A stretch of DNA of 64,000 nt from Macrosoma leucophasiata (Eukaryota; Arthropoda; Insecta; Lepidoptera; Hedylidae), in NCBI GenBank assembly GCA_036365455.1, contig JAWQUS010000023.1, positions 4,898,001-4,962,000 of the forward strand, read 5' to 3'. Both the position numbers and the translations under genes were made by a program. The notes beneath the pieces were generated by a model. That model saw nothing but the letters and a program-made list of their open reading frames with translations. It ran no database searches and was not told the DNA's origin. This document shows positions 22,101-37,100 of this stretch, one piece after another (the first letter of the stretch is position 1; the number at the start of each line of letters is the position of its first letter).

Positions 22101-25100
22101 AGACTTTCTGTCTGTTCGTCTTATTTTACAGCAGTATATCCATCGAATGCATGTATGAAGCCACTACTAACATTTTCAGGTATTCTTCCAACCCTACTTC
22201 ATGCTATATGGTGAAGTGTTTGCCGAGCAAATGGCTCCGCCTTGCGGCTTGCCAGGGCTCGAGGAGTGCCGGGTCGGGCACTGGGTGCCACCCGTCGTGA
22301 TGAGCGTATACCTCCTCATAGCCAACATACTCCTAGTGAACCTCCTCATAGCTGTATTCAATAACATATTTATCGAAGTGAACGGAGTGTCCCATCAGGT
22401 TCACAAGATGTTATGATACTGTTGTCGTAGCGTAGTACAGTATTCAAAAATGAATATTGCTCATCGATTTTAGGAAGGAGACTTCGGCTTATTTCGTTTA
22501 TGTAAAGCGTTCTCTCTTTCGCACCTTATCTTTAATGACGTTTGTCGACCATTATGATCAGGTTTTGACCAATACCGGATTATCAGTGCTTACGTAGGCA
22601 GTGTGCAGCAGAGATAACGCTCTACGAAGCCGAAACTAGCCGATTGTCTCTTTCGTAGGCTGGATGTGCAAAATTTCTTGCTTGGTACTGTAGTTTAGTT
22701 GCCCTGTTGCGAGATTTGATTTGGATTTGGAGGTGTTGGTAGATGGATATTTTAGTTTGAAGCCAGTTTATTTGTAGTATTTTTTGTTATCAATTGTGTT
22801 GTCCTTATTTTATTTAGTTTTTGTGGTTATTTTATTTGTTATTGAAAATACTTTGCAACGTTGCAATAAATGGGGTATTTGGTATAAACTTACTGTTTTA
22901 AGTCCGAAAGTAACATGGAAACTAAATGCATAGATATCATTCAATAATTAATTGAAACTCAAAATTGCTGCAGGCCGAAACACAGGTTTTACCTAGTTCG
23001 AACAAATATGAAACATTGTCCTATTTTAAGAATTATGATATTATTGTAATTTTTAAATTATTTTTCTAACAAACAATTCATTAAGTCCCCTAAGTTAGTA
23101 AATTATTAGTAGATGTAAGAACGATTATAAAAATCGGTGAAGTTACGAGTTTCAGAAATACAATAAAAAGTGAAAAAAAAAACTATCACTTTAAGATTAT
23201 TTGTACAAATTCCAGCAACTTTAATTAATACACAAAATATTAACAAAAACTCAATATTCACAAAAGTAATTAGAATTTGTTGAATTCGTCATTGATTTCG
23301 TAGACGAATGTAGGTTGTGACATCACAAGCAAGTACTATTTTGTATAAGCCGTTTAGGTCATTTTATAACTTGCAACTTTTTGAATGGTGATATCCCAAA
23401 AACTATTCATTATAGACTAGAAGTTCCCAAGACTAAAATTACAAACGTTTCATGCACTTGCAAAAATTTCAAATATCCTATTTTAATTTCTTATTAGATT
23501 TTCGTTAATTTTGGTTTATTTTTATATCCACTGCACATTGTTTGTAGATATTCTTCCAACCCTACTTCATGTTATACGGTGAAGTGTTCGCCCCAGACAT
23601 CGACCCGGAATGTGGGCTTGAGGTGAACGACCCCAAGTGTGTCACCGGCCGGTGGATCACCCCCATCGCCATGACTGTCTACCTCCTGGTTGCCAACATC
23701 TTACTCATAAACCTTCTGATCGCCGTCTTCAATAACATATTTAATGAAGTCAATGAAGTCTCGCATCAGGTTTATGTTTATTTTGCTTATGATTTTTAAT
23801 TTGCTATTCGCTTTATGAATATTGTTGTGTGTTATTAAAATTGTATTTTTAGGTGTAAACGTTTACCCCCTTATTCATAAACGTACATTAGATACGTTTT
23901 AGCTATAGAATGCTTTGTCTTCGTCAGTTGCATTGTCAAATGTGCAGGATAGAAAGAGACAAAGGAGACACTAGCAACACTTTAGCTAAAATACGTTTAT
24001 GAATAAGGGTGTTAGTCTTTGAAATAAACGAATATACTTTCAAACAAATAAACTTTCAACTCTATGATAATATGTAATACGAAAAGTAATAAGGTTCCAA
24101 ACACTGTTTGTACAGTAGGTACCTTGGAATAATTTAGTTTATCCAGTAGGTATACTATTGAAATATGTATGAGAAAACATGGAATAAATATCTGTATGGC
24201 TAACAGATAATTGTTTAGGGTCTGTTCGTGTTGTGTGTGTGAATGCAACGGCACCCACGACATGAACTATAAATTAGCGTGAGATTTACTACCGCACTAC
24301 TGCAGACTTTACTTTGACTTGCAGTCTATTTTATTTCTTGCGACTTTAAAATTAAAAAGGGTTTAACTACAGTATGCAATAAACGAAATATTAAAAGTAA
24401 AGATTGTTTAAATAAAAAGTATTTCAAAATGTATTCATCAATATTAATTAGGAAAAATTTAATGTTATAATTTATTTTTAATTTTGCTCGTAACTCAATC
24501 ATCACCCCAAAATTTATCATCACTCAGGTGTGGATGTTCCAAAGATTCACCGTGGTGATGGAGTACGAGCAGAAGCCAGTGTTGCCACCGCCTCTCATAA
24601 TATTCTGCCACATCTACGCCACGGGTAAATGGGTGACGAGGAACGTGTCGCACCAACGGTTTCAGTACGATAACGGCCTTAAGTTGTTCTTGGAGAAGGA
24701 GGATATGGAGAGACTTTATGACTTTGAAGAGGAATGTGTGGAAGGGTATTTTAGGGAACAAGTAAGTTTATTTTGTTTTTAAATCAGATAGTCATGTTTT
24801 AAGCTGTGGAGCAGCGCCAGAGACTATATCGTCAATGAACAATAGGAAATCAATTGTCATATGGGTAAAATTATTTATAATAAACGAAAAGACAAGAGTA
24901 GGAGTTAAAATAAGTTTATCCATGTAGAAAGAGGGTATACAGTACTTAGCAAGAAATATTGCACATCGAGCTTAGGGCAGAGACAATTGGCTAGTTTCGA
25001 TTCCGTAGATCGTTATGTCTATTGCACACTGCCTTCGTAAATATTGACAATCCGTCTTTGGTCAAAATTTTATCAAAATGGTCGACAAACATCATATAGG

Positions 25101-28100
25101 TAGTGTGCGAAAGAAATTTTTACTGGTGGTAGAGCTCTAGTGACTGAGCTCGCGAGCGTAGGCACCACCGCATTACCTAATATACTTGCCGCTAAATGGT
25201 AGTGTTCAGCACTATCGTGTTCCAGTCAGGTGGTAATGTACGGCCCTGTTTCCGGCACTGAGGCATAACACCTTAGGTCTCAGAAGTGCTAACGCATATG
25301 CATTTTGACCTTGGTCTTTGTGTGGGTGTCTGTAAGCTGCAGTCATCACTTAACATCAATGTGTACTGCATGCTTGTTTACCACTTCCATTACATTATAA
25401 AAAAAATAACGCTACTGATTCGAAATTACTAGGAAATCTCTTTCCTAAAATCGATGCGCAATATTTTGTGGAGGAACTGTACTTTTAATTGAATCAACTG
25501 CTGAACAATAATAAGAGCATCGACGACACAACGCAGCTATGAATAAGAGTTATTTGAAATACGTAGTTATATACAGATCTGAATGATTCAAATTAAAAAC
25601 GAATCATTGAAACGGAAACCTCTGACTTGTTCTTAGGTGTCCATTAACGACAATCGATAACTTTTGTAAATTGCATTCTCGTTAATCTTCATGGCACATT
25701 TACACTATAAAACTTCATTATTTAGGCTACCTTTTTAGATTACATTGATAGATATTGTATCTATATTTGTATAGGTACACTATTCAACGTTAAGAATTCT
25801 AATTTTTTTTACTATCTCGGCGACATTAAGCAATAACAGACAAATCTCGCGCCAATTTCCTTTCAACAAATCCTACCCAAGCTTCAAACTACAAAAGATT
25901 GCGGAAGTTTATTGAAGGACCTCTAATTAAGAAGTAAAGCTAGCGAGTACGGTTCAGACTGGCGTGGAGCCAATTTTTTGAATGAACCGCCATTCCAACT
26001 GCAAGATAATTGCTCGTCATTTTTCCGCCTGCTGACTTCGTCGTTGCGAAAAACTGGCAGCAATCCTTTCCTCTGTACTTTTATTTGATTTGGTGACAAA
26101 AAGCTATACTTGTTGGGAAACATACTAAAAACTAGGATTATCATGTGATACAGGTTGTATTTTCTTCTATGTATCTACATACGTTAGAGTTGTTTCAATG
26201 AATGAATTATTTTACGCCGACGACTTTATGTTACGAAAATAAGGCCTCTGATGTCTCAATTGTCCATGGAGACCACTTTTCATCAGACCCGTTTTTACCA
26301 TCTATACAAATAAATAAAATTGGAATGTCTGTTTGTAATATAAAAATAACCGCTTTTTACTCAATGCAGATGTATGTATACACACCAAAACAACATTTTT
26401 TACAATTTTTGTCTGTCTGTCTGTTTGGCGGGGTTAATCTTGGGAACGGCTGGACCGATTTTGACGGGACTTTCACTAGTACTTTCTTTCACACTAATTA
26501 TAGAAAAAACGGAAAGAAAAATTTAACTTCGGGCAGGAATCGAACCTGCGGCCTCAGGATAACCAGTCCAGTCGCTTTAACTCTAAGCTACCGAAGTCCC
26601 ATACCGATGCGTCAAATTTTGCTTTCCCTTTAGGAATAACTAAGGCTACTTTTATACTAGCTGCGCCCACGACTTCGTCCGGGTAGATACTGAACAATCA
26701 TAATTCTCACGCGGGCAAATACGCGGGCACAGCTAGTTTATTATTAAAAAAAAAACAAAATCAATTGAAAAAAAACTGTTATTGAATAAAATATTCTTTT
26801 TCAGGAAGTTAAGTTATCTAATTCGATAGAAGAAAGAGTCCGTAATACTACTGATAGAGTAGAACATATCACTACTAAAATGGAAGACCTGAATCAGAAA
26901 GCTAATTGTCAAATACAGTCCATGCAAGTAAGTGAGGGATTTGTTTTTCAAAGGACCGTAGGTGGCAACCAAGCATATACTTACACAAAGACTAAAAATC
27001 AAAATGCAAATGCGTTGCCACCCCTCAGACCTTAGTGATAGTTACCACGGGGCCATACATTACCATCTAAAGCTCTAAACGGTCATGATAGCGCTAAACA
27101 ACGTCACTGGAGCTTTACTGGTGGTAGAGCTCCAGTGACGAAGCTCACGGGCGTAGGCACCACCGCATTACCTAATATACTTGCCGCTAAATGGTAGTGT
27201 TCAGCACTATCGTGTTCCGGTCAAGTGGTAATGCACGGGCCTGTAATTTCAAACACAGAGGCATAACAGATTAGGCCTCAGGAGTGGTAACACATCTGCA
27301 TTTTGACCTTGGTCTTTGTGTGGGTGTCTATAGGCTGCAGTCATCACTTAACATCAAAGTGAACTGCATGCTTGTTTGCCACTTCCATTACATAAAAAAA
27401 CTGCCATTATATATAGATTACCTACCACGAACTACCAAAAAGAGATTTGCAAAAAATTTGATCTGTTTTTTTTTTCATTAAGTATCATAATTTAATTTTA
27501 TGTCGATAACCGATAAAAAAAAGGTAAAACCGAAATTATTTAAAAATTTGACTTGGATATAAACTTTGGATATAAAATCTTAAAACGACCAAAGTTTATA
27601 AAAGACGTATAAAATTTTTGCTTGTAAAATACGTAAAATTGTACTGTCCTTGAGAACATTTTGAAGATGCAATGGTAACTTGGAAATGTGAATGGGGATT
27701 GCAAAATACATAACTGATGTACGCATCTACTTCTTCTACTACTACTGGGTACCAACATATGGGTTAACACTGAAGCAAAATAACAACATCCTCAAGGTGG
27801 CAACGACGTGTGCTGCAGCAGGTATTCACTTACCATTCACGAGGACTGCATTCTAGTTTACCACCACAACTTAAAAAATATATACATTATTCTGATTTCT
27901 CTACTAATCATGTTTCGGCGTCGTTTTTAATGGAATATAGGTATACTTTTTTCAAAAGTAAATTACTGCAATATAAAACGAGAAATTTATATAATTCAAA
28001 ACCTGTTTCTTGCAGAGTGTTGAATTTAGGTTAAGAAAACTAGAAGACGCGGCGGAACAGACTATGAACCACCTGGCTGTGATCCATCGGTTCATGGCAA

Positions 28101-31100
28101 CCCACCCGTCTCTCGTCAACCGAGGCTCTACTGACACCCTGGGACCACCGCCGCCTAGCTTTCAAGCTGGACCAGCGAGACTTAGAACAGCTAGCGATAG
28201 GTCTGAGGTAACAAATCTTCCAACTTGATTACCCAACTTCCTTGTAACCTGTATTCGCATTTACGTGTGCATCTTGTATGTGTGTACACGGACTTGCTTG
28301 GTGTGTGTGTGCTTGTGTGTAAATTCAAATGTATGAATAATTTGCTATTATATTAGTGGTAGGTGAGTAAGAGTTCCAGTAGTAAGTAATAAAAATAAAT
28401 CATACTCCATAATTTTAACATACGAAATTGTAAATAATTCCGATACAATTTGTTATATACGAGCACACTATATATTGTTTAAATTAATATTATGTTTTGC
28501 CCGTGACATATATTTCTTATGTGTGCCTTCTTTGTTAGAGGATCAATTTTAACCACTTTAATGTTTTTTCATCTAATTTGAAAACTTTTTGTTTATATTT
28601 CATTTCGTTTTACTAATTCAATCAATAACGTCAAAGATGATTTTAGACTCACCAATTGAGTGTCATATATTTTAGTCTGGTTTTCTTTCTTTTTTTCAAA
28701 TCGGTGTAATTAAAATATATATTTTATCACTTAACAATGGAAGCACACAGTTGTCTCTTTTGAATATCCAGATAAAGATTTTCCATTATATAATGTCTGT
28801 TAAATATTTATAACTATCAATGTCCCCCCAGTTTTCACCTACAATCTCTACTAATTTTGTTTGCTAGCATGTCATTGATTCTTTTCAGTGTAGTGGTTCC
28901 CTCCAATATAACATTCTTCATTTCATGTTGTGTCAAATAAATTTCTAGGTCTATTTAACAAAATGTCGTTAATAATAAAGTTAGAACTATTTTAGTTTTT
29001 TTTTTAATGTAATGGAAGTTGTAAACAAGCATGCAGTTCACATTGATGTTAAGTGATGACTGCAGCCTATAGATACCCACACAAAGACCAAGGTCAAAAT
29101 GCAGATGCGTTACCACTCCTGAGGCCTAAGGTCTTATGCCTCTGTGCCGGAAATTACAGGGCCGTACATTACCACCTGACCGGAACACGATAGTGTTGAA
29201 CACTACCATTTAGCGGCAAGTATATTAGGTAATGCGGTGGTGCCTACGCCCGCGAGCTCCGTCACTGGAGCTCTACCACCAGTTGTAGCTGAATTACAAA
29301 TATTTTTAAAATTAGTTTTTGACCTAGCAATTTATTTTGTGCTTTTTCTTAGTCTTTGTTATTGTGTCATTCGGAGTTGGAAATCATGTCATCAATCTAA
29401 ATACGAAAACCTAAAAGTCGTGGTTAAAAATGTATCACAAGGAGAGCAGAAACTTAAAATTTAATCTTAATAAAAACAAAACTTACTCAAACATTCATCA
29501 AATAAACGTACTTTGTCGTCTACCAGTTAATATTCTACAAACTTTCCCATTCGAACGTTAAAATAGCCACAAATGTTAATATTTACTCATTCGACGGTAC
29601 TATATTACTATTTTCTTCCTTAACGTGTCCTTCGGGAAATTGGTTAACTCCAGAAATTATGTCTCACAAACAAATCAACGTTGGAACCACTTCAATTTTG
29701 ATTTTTTTTTTTTTGCTTGAAACAATCATTCTCATGTTATTATTGTACAAGAAAACGTGGATATTTGAAAAAAATTTTATGTAGAATTAATTATGAAACC
29801 TATGTCAAAACCGAATACATAGTTTTACTCAAATACTAGAATTGGGTACAAAAAAGATTTGTTACAGCTTTATATTTCGCAATAACACATGCGATTGAAT
29901 TTAGAAATTAAAGAAAAAAGGGAAAAAAATACTTCAGGCAGGAATTGAATCTACGACCGGTTAATCTAAGTTCTGGCACAAAATTACAAGCCAAATCGTA
30001 AATGATCGCGAATGAAAGTAGTAGGCTTTGAAGAACTGTTTTTAAAATCAGTTCAAGCAAAAATCGGCTCAGTCAAAGATCGGTAATTATCAACGAATGA
30101 TACTCTTAGGCATGACAGGAAGGTATTTGAGAGCAACACAACTCCGAATGAGGCAACGAACAGTATGGGTGTGGCAGGTGCTGTCGGACAGCGACACGGG
30201 CGTCGCGCGCTTCACCGTGCGCCCCGTGCAGGAGGAAGATGAACACGCCTCGCAGCCCTCCGATGTAAGCATCCCACACACGGTGATTGGGCGACCAAAA
30301 TTACAATGTGAACGAGGCAGACGCTACAATAACAAAATTTCGATCTTTCCTTAGGCCAGAAAGGGTATTATGTATCTCGGTTGAATTAATCTCCATGACC
30401 ACTTTGTAGTACTTCTCTGTTTTGACGTAACGTGATAATTACGATAATTTTAGGAAAAGAGGAATGTACAAAGTGGTATGCATCCATGTTGATGACCATA
30501 TAACCAAGAATTACATAATCTTTCCTTTTTGAGTGGGCAAAGATGATGATACTAAAAGATAGCCGGACAAAAAAGCGATCTCCTTTCCTCTTGATTTAGT
30601 ATCGTGATCCAATGATTAAGGGGATGATGGTGATAGTAGTTAATAAGAATAGATTGATGAAGAAGCAATTTTCTGTCCTCTTTTTTTTTTTAATAATGTA
30701 GTTAATGTTGATAATACAAAGTCTCTAAGAGTAAAAAGATCAGTAGGACCACTGTCGTGATTAAGATGTATGTAATTTAGATATTCATTGTTCATTTCCC
30801 CGATGATAAAGCGTGCGTTGCAATGCGTAAGAACACCTGGAAATAAAATCAAACATAGATTTTTTTTTCAAATATGTGACTTTCATCTCTAATTTGGATA
30901 ATTTCTAACTTACAATTTGGAAAATATATAACTTCTATTCCAACCACAGTCTAACGAGAAAACCAGCTGAAAGTTGAATCAATCGTAGTTTATTTAAAAA
31001 ATATCACGTTTTGTTTCAAAGTGGAAAGATCATCCAAAAACATTCTTATTAATGTATCGGTCGCTCGACCACAGTGGAAAGTGTATCTATTCGATCTAAC

Positions 31101-34100
31101 TCCGCGTTTCGGTTCTTCCTTAAACTCGAACTAACTTTGCTTCTTTGATGGGAAAACGAGGTTTATTTAATGGACGCGAGGAATGTAAAGTTTTCGGATA
31201 CGATGTTTGTTCATTGAAATCTGTTTTAAGTAGGTTAATTGGATACACATGGTTGGAGGGACGTTTCTTTATTTTGGTATATTTTATTATTTGAATTCCT
31301 ACTCTCTTTTTTTATTCGTGCACATTGCTTGGCGCTGAATTTCAGTTAATGTTTCTTAGTAGTTTTTTTTCTTGTTGTATTATAAATCGGTTACAGTAAC
31401 AACATGTAAAATATTTGAAATAAATATTTGTTGCATTATACACTCAGATTAACTACCTATTTTAATGATGTATGGTATGTGATTAAGGGGATATGTACAT
31501 ATACAATAGTATAATACTGTTATTTTCAAGTGTACTATTTGATTACTACTAGTTAATTCACATAACACGTTTAAAAATGAAAGATCTATGTTAAAATGGC
31601 TAACATTGCATCAAACACTAATTTTACCAGGGCAGTATACTCGGACCACCTTAGTTGCTTAACTATGAAAGTGGCATTTACACTAGTAAACGAGAACACT
31701 TATGCTTAATGGCTCGTCTCACCTTAAAAGTTACGTTAAATGAAGAAGCGTTTTAAAGTGTAATTACGTAGACCGAGCTTACTCAGTGTTTTTGCGACAG
31801 GTCGTTTGAAAGTACCGCCAAGCTACTTAAGAGATCCCTCAAATTAAGCTTTAGTTTCTGTGTATTTTAAAGGGCACTAGAAAAAGACAGTTTAACTTTA
31901 ATTATGATTGACGGTTGGCAACTGTACCATCTTTACATACATATGTACTAATAGGGTTGAGTGAAAATTGTTTCATTTCGACACCAAAAACAGGATAATT
32001 AAGTTTGGAAAACACAATAGAATTATTACGCTTTTTCGCGTCTGTATCGTATTGCAAACGTGTAATGTACCTATATTAAAAGAACACTAGAAAAGCACAA
32101 TTTGACTTTTATTACTTCTGACCGGTATTGTAGTTTACGGGTGTAAATATCGAGTGAAAATAATTATAATATTACCGCAAAAACAGGATAATTTTGTATC
32201 GCTTTTCCGTATCTATACCGTAGGCAATGTGGCCGTGAATTGAAAGAGCTTTGCAGAGGCAGCACCATTTTGTTATTCGTTGTATCAACACCAATGTTTT
32301 ACCAAAGCTTTCATTTCTTTGTTCAACCAGCTGCATTTTTGTACTTTTACTTTTTAAAGAATACATTAATGTTGTGAGCTTGTAAAATGAGCTGCATTTT
32401 CTTTGTTATTATAATCTTTACAAAGTTTTCTTATGAGACACTATATTAAATATAAAATAATTTTCTTTTTGTAATTAATTCTGATCCTACCTCTCAACTT
32501 TATACATAGGATGAGCTTCCTCAGTCAGGACCAGAAGTTACTGGTGAAAGGGAGCCAGAAGCAGACTCGATATCAACGTCATCAGCTGGGAGCATGGCAG
32601 GGCCAGATGTGACGGTTGTTAGACCAACTGCTCCTGTCACACCGGCTCGACAGCGATCCTCAGACAGCAATAGAACTGAGCCTAGTGAAGATAAGAAAGG
32701 TAAGATTATCTGTGTATACGAAAACAGAGGTACTGATTCATGTCAACGCCCAGGTTAAACCTTTGGACCGATATGGCTGAAAATTTTGACATGTGTTGTT
32801 TTTAGAATTTAGACGAAAAATATGAAAGGACTTTTAGAAATTCCTTCCCTTAATGAAACAGAAAGTGAAAGTTTGTATGAAGAAAATATAATTTCACCGA
32901 TTTCCTTAAAGCTTTTACAATCCTAATAAACTTTATTGAATATTCAATTCTTAAAACTTGAAAGATAGGGTATGAATGTTTGGATAATTCGAACTCCACG
33001 AGAAACGAAATTGCAGACAAAAGCTGGTAAAGTTAAGAACTTGTAAAAATACATTTACACGTTCTAAACCATCCATGAAATTTTACACTCAGTATTTTTT
33101 AATCTCCATCCGACCGTCCTTGTCACAGGTGGTGACATTTATGACATTTCCTTTTACCTGAGGTGACGGCACATATTTTGAAATATCATACTCAGCAATG
33201 TAATTAAAATAAAACAACAGTTTAATTTCATTTTTATTTGGCCGTGATACCTCTAATTGATATTTTTTAGATTTTGCTGACGACACAAAGAGTTTGATTC
33301 CGTGTCTTTGTTATACAATAACTCATTATATTGACCTCCTTCCTCTCACTTAACGTATAACGTAATTTATGGATGGTTCCTAGATATTCTTTTACTTGGT
33401 TAATACGAAGTCAGAGTTGCGATTGTTCTTCTTCTTGGGCATTCATGAGCATTTATTATCCTCTTTAGTTAATTTGTGAATGTATCGCTAATGTGGACCA
33501 TAAATATAATAAAGCTAATATGAACCATATATTCAGCTCCATCGACAACCGACGACGCTTTCCTGCCTGAAATGTGCGAGCTACCCGACTCGCACAGTCT
33601 GCGCCCGCGCACCACATCGGCTGGCACTCGACGCACCGCCAACGCCAGGCGGTAAGTAAAGATGAAGTATAATCTGATTGGGCTTCAATATCACATTCGC
33701 TTTAGTTTCCAAACAGAAAAACACGGCCGACCAATGAGACGTCACTTAAGTTAAAGAAAGTTTATGAGATAAACGATAGGCAAGACTTAAGAAATACAGA
33801 TGTTAAGATAGTTATATGGCTATCGTGTAAATGGTAAAGAATTTTAATATGTAACGACTGCAGCCTATAGATATCTACATAAAGGCGATGCCACCCATGA
33901 GAACTTTTATGACAATTATTACGTTATAATTATTTAATTAAAAAGGAATAGTGGTATGTATATAACCTCAACCATCTAGCCCTGTCAATAAATGATGTAA
34001 TATGACATGATAAAAATATAACGTGCATCAACAGTTGAAAACCATATGGATTAGTCAAAATTGAAATGTTCCATGTTATTTCCAGTATTTTTTATACAAT

Positions 34101-37100
34101 ATATTCAACTTGTTGAACATCTTGATAAAGTGAATGAGTATGATGAAATCGGAAATAAAAACAAAAGAAACGTTGTGACTTACGAAAAGTTTACATCTTA
34201 ATATTCTAGTGTACTCAAAGACTATCTTAACATCTATATTGCAACGAGTTTTAAAATACATATTTTTATTAACATTTATAAAACCTGACTGCGACCCGGA
34301 TGAAAATTCATGCTCCTCTCATTTTTATTTTTCTTAGTGATGAAAGATTTAAGCGCTTCATAATTGAGTCACGTTTCAGTACTCGATCGTCAGATGCTAA
34401 AATTAACGATTTAAATTGAATTTGAAATAGGATTAGAATTATCATCAGTGAATGTTTCATTGCCATTCTTGAAATTGAAACCAACGTTCCAAAAATATTG
34501 AACGTTCCGAAATGTATTTTGATATCTAGTGAATATATAATTGAAGTACAAGTCATAAATATTTTACTAAGACAGAATATTTATTTACCCTGTTATTGAC
34601 TGTAAACTAATGTTAAAATGAAAACAAAACAAAACAGATTTGAAAGATATATGATCGCAGTAATAGGTACATTTTATTCTGCATTCGATGAAAAATCTAA
34701 TTTGTCATTTTTGCCCTGTGCCGTGAGGCAATAGTTTTATAAGATAACTTAACTATAATTTATTTGTAATTATGCTATTGCTATGATAATACTATGTCAA
34801 ATGATGATTTTGGGAAGCAATATATGTAAATAGCTAAACTTATATGAACAATTTGGAATAGATACTTGGCACGGCCGCGTAGGACATAGTTATCATAAAT
34901 GAATCGTTAGTAATTTATTTGGAGCATGTCCGCAGTTTCATTTGTTTCTTGTTCATTGTCCCAGGTGACGTTGATTTGTTTTCCCACCTCACAATATCGG
35001 CAAATATTACGCTACGCGTACAAATAAATTATCCATCTCCATTGATTGTCTTTAATTTTTACATTTTGTTACTTTCTTGCATCTGTTAGGAGACGGTTGT
35101 GGAAACAGTAAGTCAAATAGTCGTTTGGCGATTGGCTTAGCTTGGACGGTATAGATGTAGTTAGCTGTAGCGCCTTAAATAACTGTATCATTGTAAAATG
35201 TCATCTATTTAGTTTTAAATGTAGCTTCTACACTCACACAGCTCACTGTTTTACTTGTTCTTATTCTACTTACATTGACAGGATCTGCACTCGCTGTTTC
35301 TATTCACTCACACACGTTATTTAATGCAATACGAACAATAACATTTACATCTTTATTTGTATTTTGTTACTTATTGTAATTATGTATATTTAATCCATAA
35401 AGCGAACATGTTTACACTTCAATATGGATATTTTCTTTTACAAAATGTACCTTCAGTATTTTAGTTACGTTTTAATCATCTCTATAAATTACACTTCTTT
35501 TTCAAGCATCAAACGATTTAATAACTTCTTCAGCTTTTCTGTAATTTTCTTTTTCTTGTTGAAGATTTCAAAGGTAAGAAAGTACATTTCGCTCAATTGA
35601 ATCTCTGCGTTTCATTAGTTTATGGAAATTTTAAAACTTCTAAGAATCCTTATAGCAGGCACGAAAATAAATAAGAAATTTGTAATATTATACATACATT
35701 GCAAAATGAGAAGAAAGCAACTGACTGAAAGTGAGGTTACTTTCACATGATTCTCTATTTCATCGCAGGAACAGTTTTATAACACTTACAAGTATGTACC
35801 TAACTTCATCAACAAAACACTTTTAATCGACACTAAAATAACACACTTTTTACTGCAATTCAACTAAGTATCCCAACTGAATTTAAAACGAGTATGAAAT
35901 TCAGCCGACGAGACAGTTGGTCCAGCGGTTTGTGACGACTGTTTGTACCGAGGCAACATAGGTTCAATCCCCGTACCAGGACAAATATTCGTATGGCCTA
36001 CAGACATTATTTTTGGGTCTCAGTGATGATGTATGTTCTGTATATATAAAACAGCACCAGTGTGGGGGGTTATGAGTGTGAGCGTATTTTGTTTACTTCT
36101 TTTATTTTATTGCGATTCAGTTTTGATTCACAATATTAATTGAACACCAGTAGGTACACAACATCAAAACACTTATGATTCACACTTTTAAAACACTTTT
36201 AGCTTAAAAATATGAAAGACTTTGCCTTTAAAGTGCTGGTGTTTGACAGGAGGTCGGAAGGCGGCAATGACTGCGGGATGGGCGGGCACCACTCTGCCCA
36301 GCACCTGGCTCCGAGGAGACAACACAGTCAGACCCATTCGGAGCCAGACAACTCTGCAGTGGACGCCAGTTCATTACACAACTCCGTCTCTGGCAAGTCA
36401 GGTTAGACTCTGGTTTTACTCAGGTCAGGTTTTACTGGTGGTAGAGCTCCAGTGACGGAGCTCGCGGGCGTAGGCACCACCGCATTACCTAATATACTTG
36501 ACGCTAAATGATAGTGTTCAGCACTATCGTGTTCCGGTCAGGTGGTAATGTACGGCTCTGTAATTTCCGGCACAGAAACGTAACACCTTAGGCCTCAGGA
36601 GTGGTAACGCATCTGCATTTTGACCTTGGTCTTTGTGTGGGTGTCTATAGGCTGCAGTCATCACTTAACATCAACGTGAACTGCATGCTTGTTTACCACT
36701 TCAATTAAATTAAAAAAAAAAAAGTAAGGTAACACAATCTCCCAATTATACGGCAACGTAAGTCCGACTCCCGTTTGGCCGGTTCTTTTACTTTGACTTT
36801 TGACTTCGAGCAGGAATCTAACTTGCGACTTCAAGATAACCAAGATTCAATCTAGTCGCTTTATCACTATGCTACGGAAGCTCATATTTGAACGTCGAAT
36901 ATCTCTTTTCTTTTTTGATTTAAAATTTAATTTGATTCAATAATTTAAACACTTCACTGAAAAATAAACAAAGAAAGAAAAAACTGCCACGTTAGTCACT
37001 ATTATCATAGCTATTATCCATATATTGAAACCAATGTACATACCTACTTATTATTTTATACTTGCATACTTTCCCACGTTATGTGTAATGTTTATTTTGC

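Noticed and set aside
26526..26600. Possible tRNA gene on the minus strand
   Set aside because: A-box- and B-box-like motifs are present, but it recurs as degraded fragments elsewhere in the window and has no clean acceptor-stem pairing; better read as a tRNA-derived SINE head.
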